From assembly GCA_963969495.1 (NCBI GenBank), contig OZ018338.1, positions 46,879,206 to 46,943,205 on the forward strand: a stretch of 64,000 nt of DNA. The letters run 5' to 3'. The notes beneath the pieces are model-generated. The model ran no database searches, was not told where the DNA came from, and saw only the letters and a program-made list of their open reading frames with translations. Positions within the stretch are counted from its first letter, which is position 1. Each line of letters starts with the position of its first letter. Source of the DNA: Ceratothoa steindachneri. Taxonomy: Eukaryota; Arthropoda; Malacostraca; Isopoda; Cymothoidae. A program made the position numbers and the translations under genes. Positions 23,833 through 35,831 of the stretch are shown one piece after another.

Positions 23833-26780
23833 ACGTCAGTTTTGGGAAAATAAACCGTTTTTCAAACTTAGAGAGTTACTGTTCCCATATCTGAGGAATA
23901 TTAACCAAAACCTGGAAAAACGGCCGTTTTTGAGGTTTGATCCATTTCCTAAAAAAGATTGAAAAATGGGAGTTTTTTGGATGATGCAAATATCTTCAAA
24001 CCTATCCAATTAAGGTCTCCGATTATAACTAATATTAGGCAAAAACATGCAAAAACGGCCAGTTTTGAGATTCGATCGCTTTCTTATAAAAAGCTTGAAA
24101 ACGTCAGTTTGGGGAAAATAAACCGTTTTTCAAACTTAGCAAGTTATTTCTCTCGAATCTAAGTAATATTACCCAAAACCTGGAAAAACGGCCGTTTTTA
24201 AGGTTAGGTCTATTTCCAAAAAAATGATTGAAAAGCGGGAGTTTTTTGGATGGTGCAAATATCTTCAAACCTATCCAATAAAGGTCTCCGATTTTAAGTA
24301 ATATTAGGCAAAATCATGCAAAAACGGTTAGGTTTGAGATTCGATCGATTTCTTAAAAAAAGCTCGAAAAACGTCGGTTTTAGGAAAATAAACCGTTTTT
24401 CAAACTTAGCAAGTTATTGCTCTCGAATCTAAGTAATATTAAGCAAAAGCTGGAAAAACGGCCGTTTTTAAGGTTTGATCCATTTCCTAAAAAAGATTGA
24501 AAAATGGGAGTTTTGGGGATAATGCAAATATCTTCAAACTTAGCCAATTAAGGTCTCCGATTATATGTAATATTAGGCAAAAACATGCAAAAACCGTCTG
24601 TTTTGAGGTTTAATCGATTTCTTAAACAAAGCTTGGAAAACGTCTGTTTTGGGAAAATAAGCCGTTTTTCAAACTTAGCAAGTTATTGCTCTCGAATCTA
24701 AGTAATATTTACCAACACCTGGAAAAACGGCCGTTTTTAAGGTTAGGTCTATTTCCAAAAAAAATGATTGAAAAGGGGGAGTTTTTTGGATGATGCAAAT
24801 ATCTTCAAACCTATCCAATTAAGGTCTCCGATTATAACTAATATTAGGCAAAAACGGCCAGTTTTGAGATTCGATCGATTTCTTATAAAAAGCTTGTAAA
24901 CGTCAGTTTGGGGAAAATAAACCGTTTTTCAAACTTAGCAAGTTATTTCTCTCGAATCTAAGTAATATTACCCAAAACCTGGAAAAACGGCCGTTTTTAA
25001 GGTTAGGTCTATTTCCAAAAAAAATGATTGAAAAGGGGGAGTTTTTTGGATGGTGCAAATATCTTCAAACCTATCCAATAAAGGTCTCCGATTTTAAGTA
25101 ATATTAGGCAAAAACATGCAAAAACGGTCAGTTTTGAGATTCGATCGATTTCTTAAAAAAGCTTGAAAAACGTCTGTTTTGGGAAAATAAGCTGTTTTTC
25201 AAACTTAGCAGGTTATTGCTCTTGAATCGAAGTAATATTAACCAAAACCCTAAAAAACGGCCGTTTTTAAGGTTTGATCCATTTCCTAAAAAAGATTTAA
25301 AAATAGGAGTTTTTTAGATGATGCAAATATCCTGAAACCTATCCAATTAGGGTCTCCGATTATAAGTAATATTATGCAAAATCATGCAAAAACGGTCAGT
25401 TTTGAGATTCGATCGATTTCTTAAAAAAAGCTCGAAAAACGTCGGTTTTAGGAAAATAAACCGTTTTTCAAACTTAGCAAGTTATTGCTCATGAATCTAA
25501 GTAATATTAAACAAAAGCTGGAAAAACGGCCGTTTTTAAGGTTTAAACCATTTCCTAAAAAAGATTGAAAATCGGGAGTTTTTTGGATGATGCAAATATC
25601 TTCAAACCTATCCAATTAAGGTCTCCGATTATAAGTAAAATTATGCAAAATCATGCAAAAACGGTCAGTTTTGAGATTTTATCGATTTCTTAAAAAAAGC
25701 TCGAAAAACGTCGGTTTTAGGAAAATAAACCGTTTTTCAAACTTAGCAAGTTATTGCTCTCGAATCTAAGTAATATTAAGCAAAAGCTGGAAAAACGGCC
25801 GTTTTTAAGTTTGGTCTATTTCCAAAAAAATGATTGAAAATCGGGAGTTTTTTGGAGGGTGCAAATATCTTCAAACCTATCCAATAAAGGTCTCCGATTA
25901 TAAGTAATATTAGGCAAAAACATGCAAAAACGGCCAGTTTTGAGATTCGATCGATTTCTTATAAAAAGCTTGAAAACGTCAGTTTTGGGAAAATAAACCG
26001 TTTTTCAAACTTAGCAAGTTATTTCTCTCGAATCTAAGTAATATAAACCAAAACTTGGGAAAACGGCCGTTTTTAAGGTTTGATCCATTTTCTAAAAAAG
26101 ATTGAAAAACGAGGTTTTTTGGATAAGGCAAATATTTTAAAACCTATTCAATTTAGGTCTCCGATTATAAGTAAGATTAGGCAAAAACATGCAAAAACGG
26201 CCAGTTTTGAGATTCAATCGATTTCTTAAACAAAGCTTGGAAAACGTCGGTTTGGAAAAATAAACCGTTTTTTAAACTTAGCAAGTTATTGCTCTCGAAT
26301 CTAAGTAATATTAACCAAAACCTGGAAAAACGGCCGTTTTCAAGGTTAGGTCTATTTCCAAAAAAATGATTGAAAAGCGGGAGTTTGTGGATGATGCAAA
26401 TATCTTCAAACCTATCCAATTAGGGTCTCCGATTATAAGTAATATTATGCAAAATCATGCAAAAACGGTTAGGTTTGAGATTCGATCGATTTCTTAAAAA
26501 AAGCTCGAAAAACGTCGGTTTTAGGAAAATAAACCGTTTTTCAAACTTAGCAAGTTATTGCTCTCGAATCTAAGTAATATTAAACAAAAGCTGGAAAAAC
26601 GGCCGTTTTTAAGGTTTGATCCATTTCCTAAAAAAGATTGAAAATCGGGAGTTTTTTGGATGATGCAAATATCTTCAAACCTATCCAATTAAGGTCTCCG
26701 ATTATTATTAATATTAGGCAAAAACATGCTAAAACGGCCAGTTTTGGGATTCAATCGATTTCTTAAAAAAAGCTTGAAAG
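23833..26780 (+). repeat. 11-monomer HOR, 2948 bp, copy 2
   Basis: This copy repeats 20885-23832 with only occasional differences by eye. A third, partial run continues to about 26892, where GGCAGTTTTTG and TCCATTTTCTAAAAAAG depart from the unit. Confidence 0.88.
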
Positions 26781-27825
26781 ACGTCAGTTTTGGGAAAATA
26801 AACCGTTTTTCAAACTTAGAGAGTTACTGTTCCCATATCTGAGGAATATTAACCAAAACCTGGAAAAACGGCAGTTTTTGAGGTTTGATCCATTTTCTAA
26901 AAAAGATTGAAAAACAGGAGTTTTTTGGAACATGCAAATATTTTAAAACCTATTCAATTTAGTTCTCCGATTATAAGTAATATTAGGCAAAAACATGCAA
27001 AAACGGCCAGTTTTGAGATTCAATCGATTTCTTAAAAAAAGCTTGGAAAACGTCAGTTTGGGGAAAATGAACCGTTTTTTAAACTTAGCAAGTTATTGCT
27101 CTCGAATCTAAGTAATATTAACCAAAACCTGGAAAAACGGCCGTTTTTAAGGTTTAGTATATTTCCAAAAAAATGATTGAAAAGCGGGAGTTTGTGGATG
27201 ATGCAAATATCTTCAAACCTATCCAATTAGGGTCTCCGATTATAAGTAATATTATGCAAAATCATGCAAAAACGGTCAGTTTTGAGATTCTAACGATTTC
27301 TTAAAAAAAGCTCGAAAAACGTCGGTTTTAGGAAAATAAACCGTTTTTCAAACTTAGCAAGTTATTGCTCTCGAATCTAAGTAATATTAAGCAAAAGCTG
27401 GAAAAACGGCCGTTTTTAAGGTTTGATCCATTTCCTAAAAAAGATTGAAAAATGGGAGTTTTTTGGATGATGCAAATATCTTCAAACCTATCCAATTAAG
27501 GTCTCCGATTATAACTAATATTAGGCAAAAACGGCCAGTTTTGAGATTCGATCGATTTCTTATAAAAAGCTTGTAAACTTCAGTTTGGGGAAAATAAACC
27601 GTTTTTCAAACTTAGCAAGTTATTTCTCTCGAATCTAAGTAATATTACCCAAAACCTGGAAAAACGGCCGTTTTTAAGGTTAGGTCTATTTCCAAAAAAA
27701 TGATTGAAAAGGGGGAGTTTTTTGGATGGTGCAAATATCTTCAAACCTATCCAATAAAGGTCTCCGATTTTAAGTAAAATTAGGCAGAAACATGCAAATA
27801 CGGTCAGTTTTGAGATTCGATCGAT
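26735..27825 (+). repeat. Dispersed family B segment 2, copy 3
   Basis: This copy has the same markers as 2700-3790 and 18160-19250. Private changes include GGCAGAAACATGCAAATACGG near 27785. Confidence 0.75.
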
Positions 27826-29416
27826 TTCTTAAAAAAGCTTGAAAAACGTCTGTTTTGGGAAAATAAGCCGTTTTTCAAACTTAGCAAGTTATTGCTCTTG
27901 AATCGAAGTAATATTAACCAAAACCCTAAAAAACGGCCGTTTTTAAGGTTTGATCCATTTCCTAAAAAAGATTTAAAAATAGGAGTTTTTTAGATGATGC
28001 AAATATCTTCAAACCTATCCAATTAGGGTCTCCGATTATAAGTAATATTATGCAAAATCATGCAAAAACGGTCAGTTTTGAGATTCGATCGATTTCTTAA
28101 AAAAAGCTCGAAAAACGTCGGTTTTAGGAAAATAAACCGTTTTTCAAACTTAGCAAGTTATTGCTCATGAATCTAAGTAATATTAAACAAAAGCTGGAAA
28201 AACGGCCGTTTTTAAGGTTTAAACCATTTCCTAAAAAAGATTGAAAATCGGGAGTTTTTTGGATGATGCAAATATCTTCAAACCTATCCAATTAAGGTCT
28301 CCGATTATAAGTAATATTAGGCAAAAACATGCAAAAACGGCCAGTTTTGGGATTCAATCGATTTCTTAAAAAAAAGCTTGAAAAACGTCAGTTTTGGGAA
28401 AATAAACCGTTTTTCAAACTTAGAGAGTTACTGTTCCCATATCTGAGGAATATTAACCAAAACCTGGAAAAACGGCCGTTTTTGAGGTTTGATCCATTTT
28501 CTAAAAAAGATTGAAAAACGGGGTTTTTTGGATAATGCAAATATTTTAAAACCTATTCAATTTAGGTCTCCGATTATAAGTAATATTAGGCAAAAACATG
28601 CAAAAACGGCCAGTTTCGAGATTCAATCGATTTCTTATAAAAAGCTTGAAAACGTCAGTTTGGGGAAAATAAACCGTTTTTCAAACTTAGCAAGTTATTT
28701 CTCTCGAATCTAAGTAATATTACCCAAAACCTGGAAAAACGGCCGTTTTTAAGGTTAGGTCTATTTCCAAAAAAATGATTGAAAAGCGGGAGTTTTTTGG
28801 ATGGTGCAAATATCTTCAAACCTATCCAATAAAGGTCTCCGATTTTAAGTAATATTAGGCAAAAACATGCAAAAACGGTCAGTTTTGAGATTTGATCGAT
28901 TTCTTAAAAAAGCTCGAAAAACGTCTGTTTTGGGAAAATAAGCCGTTTTTCAAACTTAGCAAGTTATTGCTCTCGAATCGAAGTAATATTAACCAAAACC
29001 TTAAAAAACGGCCGTTTTTAAGGTTTGATCCATTTCCTAAAAAAGATTTAAAAATAGGAGTTTTTTAGATGATGCAAATATCTTCAAACCTATCCAATTA
29101 GGGTCTCCGATTATAAGTAATATTATGCAAAATCATGCAAAAACGGTCAGTTTTGAGATTCGATCGATTTCTTAAAAAAAGCTCGAAAAACGTCGGTTTT
29201 AGGAAAATAAACCGTTTTTCAAACTTAGCAAGTTATTGCTCATGAATCTAAGTAATATTAAACAAAAGCTGGAAAAACGGCCGTTTTTAAGGTTTAAACC
29301 ATTTCCTAAAAAAGATTGAAAATCGGGAGTTTTTTGGATGATGCAAATATCTTCAAACCTATCCAATTAAGGTCTCCGATTATAGGTAATATTAGGCAAA
29401 AACATGCAAAAACGGC

Positions 29417-29508
29417 CAGTTTTGGGATTCAATCGATTTCTTAAAAAAAGCTTGAAAAACGTCAGTTTTGGGATTCAATCGATTTCTTAAAAAAAGCTTG
29501 AAAAACGT
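29417..29508 (+). repeat. 46-bp internal tandem duplication
   Basis: Within one monomer a 46-bp stretch starting CAGTTTTGGGATTC occurs twice, at 29417-29462 and 29463-29508, and begins a third time at 29509. In ordinary monomers the two CAGTTTTG blocks lie exactly 46 bp apart, so misalignment between them gives this product. It is followed by an atypical GAAATTTTACCG instead of GAAAATAAACCG. Confidence 0.92.
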
Positions 29509-29899
29509 CAGTTTTGGGAAATTTTACCGTTTTTCAAACTTAGAGAGTTACTGTTCCCATACATGAGGAATATTAACCAAAACCTGAAAAAACGGCCGTT
29601 TTTGAGGTTTGATCCATTTTCTAAAAAAGATTGAAAAACGGGAGTTTTTAGGATAATGCAAATATTTTAAAACCTATTCAATTTAGGTCTCCGATTATAA
29701 GTAAGATTAGGCAAAAACATGCAAAAACGGCCAGTTTTGAGATTCGATCGATTTCTTAAAAAAAACTCGAAAAACATCAGTTTTGGGAAAATAAACCGTT
29801 TTTCAAACTCAGCAAGTTATTGCTCTCGAATCTAAGTAATATTTACCAACACCTGGAAAAACGGCCGTTTTTAAGGTTTAAACCATTTCCTAAAAAAGA

Positions 29900-31247
29900 T
29901 TGGAAATCGGGAGTTTTTTGGATGATGCAAATATCTTCAAACCTATCCAATTAAGGTCTCCGATTATAAGTAATATTAGGCAAAAACATGCAAAAACGGC
30001 CAGTTTTGAGATTCGATCGATTTCTTATAAAAAGCTTGAAAACGTCAGTTTTGGGAAAATAAACCGTTTTTCAAACTTAGCAAGTTATTTCTCTCGAATC
30101 TAAGTAATATAAAACAAAACTTGGAAAAACAGCCGTTTTTAAGGTTTGATCCATTTACTAAAAAAAAAAAATGAAAAACGGGAGTTTTTTGGATAATGCA
30201 AATATCTTCAAACCTATCCAATTAAGGTCTCCGTTTATAAGTAATATTAGGCAAAAACATGCAAAAACGGCCAGTTTTAACATTCGATCGATTTCTTAAA
30301 AAAAGCTTCCAAAACATCAGTTTTGGAAAAATAAACTGTTTTTAAACCTAAGCAGGTTATTGCTCTCGAATCTAAGTAATATTAACCGAAACCTGAAAAA
30401 AATTACCGTTTTTGAGGTTTTATCCTTTTCCTAATAAGATTGAATAAAGGGCGTTTTTTGGATGATTCAAATATTTTCAAACCTATCCAATTAAGGTCTC
30501 CGATTATAAGTAATATTAGGAAAAAACATGCAAAAACGGTCAGTTTTGAGATTCGATCGATTTCTTAAAAAAAGCTCGAAATACGTCGGTTTTAGGAAAA
30601 TAAACCGTTTTTCAAACTTAGCAAGTTATTGCTCTCGAATCTGAGTAATATTAAGTAAAAGCTGGAAAAACGGCCGTTTTTAAGGTTTGGTCTATTTCCA
30701 AAAAAATGATTGAAAAGAGGGAGTTTTTTGGATGGTGCAAATATCTTCAAACCTATCCAATAAAGGTCTCCGATTATAAGTAATATTAGGCAAAAACATG
30801 CAAAAACGGGCAGTTTTGAGATTCGATCGATTACTTATAAAAAGCTTGAAGACGTCAGTTTTGGGAAAATAAACCGTTTTTCAAACTTAGCAAGTTATTG
30901 CTCTCGAATCTAAGTAATATTAACCAAAACCTCGAAAAACGGCCGTTTTTAAGGTTTGATCCATTTCCCAAAAAATGATTGAAAAGAGGGAGTTTTTTGG
31001 ATAATGCAAATATTTTTAAACCTATCCAATTAAGGTCTCCGATTATGAGTAATATTAGGCAAAATCATGCAAAAACGGTCAGTTTTGAGATTCGATCGAT
31101 TTCTTAAAAAAAGTTCGAAAAACATCAGTTTTGGGAAAATAAACCGTTTTTCAAACTCAGCAAGTTATTGCTCTCGAATCTAAGTAATATTTACCAACAC
31201 CTGGAAAAACGGCCGTTTTTAAGGTTTAAACCATTTCCTAAAAAAGA
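29900..31247 (+). repeat. 5-monomer HOR copy (1348 bp)
   Basis: The order F-G'-H''-S-E'' is the same as at 3937, at an offset of 25963 bp. Small private differences are TTTCCCAAAAAATG near 30964 and GATTATGAGTAAT near 31044. Confidence 0.8.
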
Positions 31248-32595
31248 TTGAAAATCGGGAGTTTTTTGGATGATGCAAATATCTTCAAACCTATCCAATT
31301 AAGGTCTCCGATTATAAGTAATATTAGGCAAAAACATGCAAAAACGGCCAGTTTTGAGATTCGATCGATTTCTTATAAAAAGCTTGAAAACGTCAGTTTT
31401 GGGAAAATAAACCGTTTTTCAAACTTAGCAAGTTATTTCTCTCGAATCTAAGTAATATAAAACAAAACTTGGAAAAACAGCCGTTTTTAAGGTTTGATCC
31501 ATTTACTAAAAAAAAAAAATGAAAAACGGGAGTTTTTTGGATAATGCAAATATCTTCAAACCTATCCAATTAAGGTCTCCGTTTATAAGTAATATTAGGC
31601 AAAAACATGCAAAAACGGCCAGTTTTAACATTCGATCGATTTCTTAAAAAAAGCTTCCAAAACATCAGTTTTGGAAAAATAAACTGTTTTTAAACCTAAG
31701 CAGGTTATTGCTCTCGAATCTAAGTAATATTAACCGAAACCTGAAAAAAATTACCGTTTTTGAGGTTTTATCCTTTTCCTAATAAGATTGAATAAAGGGC
31801 GTTTTTTGGATGATTCAAATATTTTCAAACCTATCCAATTAAGGTCTCCGATTATAAGTAATATTAGGAAAAAACATGCAAAAACGGTCAGTTTTGAGAT
31901 TCGATCGATTTCTTAAAAAAAGCTCGAAATACGTCGGTTTTAGGAAAATAAACCGTTTTTCAAACTTAGCAAGTTATTGCTCTCGAATCTGAGTAATATT
32001 AAGTAAAAGCTGGAAAAACGGCCGTTTTTAAGGTTTGGTCTATTTCCAAAAAAATGATTGAAAAGAGGGAGTTTTTTGGATGGTGCAAATATCTTCAAAC
32101 CTATCCAATAAAGGTCTCCGATTATAAGTAATATTAGGCAAAAACATGCAAAAACGGGCAGTTTTGAGATTCGATCGATTACTTATAAAAAGCTTGAAGA
32201 CGTCAGTTTTGGGAAAATAAACCGTTTTTCAAACTTAGCAAGTTATTGCTCTCGAATCTAAGTAATATTAACCAAAACCTCGAAAAACGGCCGTTTTTAA
32301 GGTTTGATCCATTTCCCAAAAAATGATTGAAAAGAGGGAGTTTTTTGGATAATGCAAATATTTTTAAACCTATCCAATTAAGGTCTCCGATTATAAGTAA
32401 TATTAGGCAAAATCATGCAAAAACGGTCAGTTTTGAGATTCGATCGATTTCTTAAAAAAAGTTCGAAAAACATCAGTTTTGGGAAAATAAACCGTTTTTC
32501 AAACTCAGCAAGTTATTGCTCTCGAATCTAAGTAATATTTACCAACACCTGGAAAAACGGCCGTTTTTAAGGTTTAAACCATTTCCTAAAAAAGA
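31248..32595 (+). repeat. 5-monomer HOR copy (1348 bp)
   Basis: This is a second consecutive copy of the preceding unit, nearly identical. The first A block has a single copy at the equivalent place, so copy number of this unit differs between the two blocks. Confidence 0.8.
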
Positions 32596-33946
32596 TTGAA
32601 AATCGGGAGTTTTTTGGATGATGCAAATATCTTCAAACCTATCCAATTAAGGTCTCCGATTATAAGTAATATTAGGCAAAAACATGCAAAAACGGCCAGT
32701 TTTGAGATTCGATCGATTTCTTATAAAAAGCTTGAAAACGTCAGTTTTGGGAAAATAAACCGTTTTTCAAACTTAGCAAGTTATTTCTCTCGAATCTAAG
32801 TAATATAAACTAAAACTTGGAAAAACGGCCGTTTTTAAGGTTTGATCCATTTACTAAAAAAAAAATGAAAAAACGGGAGTTTTTTGGATAATGCAAATAT
32901 CTTCAAACCTATCCAATTAAGGTCTCCGATTATAAGTAATATTAGTCAAAATCATGCAAAAACGGTCAGTTTCGAGATTCGATCGATTTCTTAAAAAAAG
33001 CTCGAAAAACATCAGTTTTGGAAAAATAAACTGTTTTTAAACCTAAGGCAGGTTATTGCTCTCGAATCTAAGTAATATTAACAGAAACCTGAAAAAACGG
33101 CCGTTTTTGAGGTTTGATCCTTTTCCTAAAAAAAGATTGAATAAAGGGCGTTTTTTGGATGATTCAAATATTTTCAAACCTATCCAATTAAGGTCTCCGA
33201 TTATAAGTAATATTAGGAAAAAACATGCAAAAACGGTCACTTTTGAGATTCGATCGATTTCTTAAAAAAAGCTCGAAATACGTCGGTTTTAGGAAAATAA
33301 ACCGTTTTTCAAACTTAGCAAGTTATTGCTCTCGAATCTAAGTAATATTAAGCAAAAGCTGGAAAAACGGCCGTTTTTAAGGTTTGGTCTACATATTTCC
33401 AAAAAAATGATTGAAAAGAGGGAGTTTTTTGGATGGTGCAAATATCTTCAAACCTATCCAATTAAGGTCTCCGATAATAAGTAATATTAGGAAAAAACAT
33501 TGCAAAAACGGCCAGTTTTGAGATTCAATCGATTTCTTAAAAAAAGCTTGAAAAACGTCAGTTTTGTAAAATAAACCGTTTTTCAAACTTAGCAAGTTAC
33601 TGATCCCATATCTAAGTAATATTAACCAAAACCTGGAAAAACGGCCGTTTTTAAGGTTTGATCCATTTTCTAAAAAAGATTGAAAAACGGGAGTTTTTTG
33701 GATAATGCAAATATTTTAAAACCTATTCAATTAGGTCTCCGATTATTAGTAATATTAGGCTAAAACATGCAAAAACGGTCAGTTTTGAGATTCGATCGAT
33801 TTCTTAAAAAAGCTCGAAAAACGTCTGTTTTGGGAAAATAAGCCATTTTTCAAACTTAGCAAGTTATTGCTCTCGAATCGAAGTAATATTAACCAAAACC
33901 TGAAAAAACGGCCGTTTTTAAGGTTTGATCCATTTCCTAAAAAAGA
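32596..33946 (+). repeat. Five-monomer tail of type I (F-G-H-T-R)
   Basis: This matches 5285-6628. It carries a 4-bp ACAT insertion at 33391-33394 that is also present at 37432-37435 but not in the copies at 6070 or 42545. AAGCCATTTTTC near 33842 is likewise shared with 37882. Confidence 0.75.
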
Positions 33947-35831
33947 TTGAAAAATGGGAGTTTTTTAGATGATGCAAATATCTTCAAACTTATCCAATTA
34001 GGGTCTCCGATTATAAGTGATATCAAGCAAAATCATGCAAAAACGGTCAGTTTTGAGATTCGATCGATTTCTTATAAAAAGCTTGAAAACGTCAGTTTTG
34101 GGAAAATAAACCGTTTTTCAAACTTAGCAAGATATTTCTCTCGAATCTAAGTAATATTAACCAAAACCGGGAAAAACGGCCGTTTTTAAGGTTTGGTCTA
34201 TTTCCAAAAAAATGATTGAAAAGCGGGAGTTTTTTAGATGGTGCAAATATCTTCAAACCTATCCAATAAAGGTCTCCGATTATAAGTAATATTAGGCAAA
34301 ATCATGCAAAAACGGTCAGTTTTGAGATTCGATCGATTTCTTAAAAAAAGCTCGAAAAACATCAGTTTTGGGAAAATAAACCGTTTTTCAAACTCAGCAA
34401 GTTATTGCTCTCGAATCTAAGTAATATTTACCAACACCTGGAAAAACGGCCGTTTTTACGGTTTAAACCATTTCCTAAAAAAGATTGGAAATCGGGAGTT
34501 TTTTGGATTATGCAAATATCTTCAAACCTATCCAATTAAGGTCTCCGATTATAAGTAATATTAGGCAAAAACATGCAAAAACGGCCAGTTTTGAGATTCG
34601 ATCGATTTCTTATAAAAAGCTTGAAAACGTCAGTTTTGGGAAAATAAACCGTTTTTCAAACTTAGCAAGTTATTTCTTTCGAATCTAAGGAATATAAAAC
34701 AAAACTTGGAAAAACGGCCGTTTCTAAGGTTTGATCCATTTACTAAAAAAAAAAATGAAAAACGGGAGTTTTTTGGATAATGCAAATATCTTCAAACCTA
34801 TCCAATTAAGGTCTCCGTTTATAAGTAATATTAGGCAAAAACATGTAAAAACGGCCAGTTTTAACATTCGATCGATTTCTTAAAAAAAGCTTCCAAAACA
34901 TCAGTTTTGGAAAAATAAACTGTTTTTAAACCTAAGCAGGTTATTGCTCTCGAATCTAAGTAATATTAACCGAAACCTGAAAAAAATTGCCGTTTTTGAG
35001 GTTTTATCCTTTTCCTAAAAAAGATTGAATAAAGGGCGTTTTTTGGATGATTCAAATATTTTCAAACCTATCCAATTAAGGTCTCCGATTATAAGTAATA
35101 TTAGGAAAAAACATGCAAAAACGGTCAGTTTTGAGATTCGATCGATTTCTTAAAAAAAGCTCGAAAAACGTCGGTTTTAGGAAAATAAACCGTTTTTCAA
35201 ACTTAGCAAGTTATTGCTCTCGAATCTAAGTAATATTAAGCAAAAGCTGGAAAAACGGCCGTTTTTAAGGTTTGGTCTATTTCCAAAAAAATGATTGAAA
35301 AGAGGGAGTTTTTTGGATGGTGCAAATATCTTCAAACCTATCCAATAAAGGTCTCCGATTATAAGTAATATTAGGCAAAAACATGCAAAAACGGCCAGTT
35401 TTGAGATTCGATCGATTACTTATAAAAAGCTTGAAAACGTCAGTTTTGGGAAAATAAACCGTTTTTCAAACTTAGCAAGTTATTTCTCTCGAATCTAAGT
35501 AATATTAACCAAAACCTCGAAAAACGGCCGTTTTTAAGGTTTGATCCATTTTCAAAAAAATGATTGAAAAGAGGGAGTTTTTTGGATAATGCAAATATTT
35601 TAAAACCTATTCAATTAGGTCTCCGATTATTAGTAATATTAGGCTAAAACATGCAAAAACGGTCAGTTTTGAGATTCGATCGATTTCTTAAAAAAGCTCG
35701 AAAAACGTCTGTTTTGGGAAAATAAGCCGTTTTTCAAACTTAGCAAGTTATTGCTCTCGAATCGAAGTAATATTAACCAAAACCTGAAAAAAACGGCCGT
35801 TTTTAAGGTTTGATCCATTTCCTAAAAAAGA
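33947..35831 (+). repeat. 7-monomer HOR, type II (1885 bp)
   Basis: Order D-E-F'-G'-H'-S-R. Private variants GGCCGTTTCTAAGG (near 34719) and TCCATTTTCAAAAAAATG (near 35547) recur in the unit starting at 37988. Confidence 0.8.

Larger units (their letters stand above)
11940..29740 (+). repeat. Family B satellite block, second
   Basis: Family B monomers resume inside a monomer near 11940. The block contains repeated segments at several offsets, including 12035-12905 with 15215-16085 and 16827-17690, and 18160-19250 with two further copies. It also contains the 2948-bp tandem duplication at 20885-26780. It includes three monomers shortened by the same 44-bp deletion, five copies of a 10-bp deletion in the window as a whole, and a 46-bp internal duplication at 29417. 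The HOR structure is less regular than in family A. Confidence 0.85.

Noticed and set aside
30960..30990. Oligo-A runs near TGAAAAACGGG as terminators or poly-A signals
   Set aside because: They are part of every monomer, vary in length by slippage, and have no associated gene.
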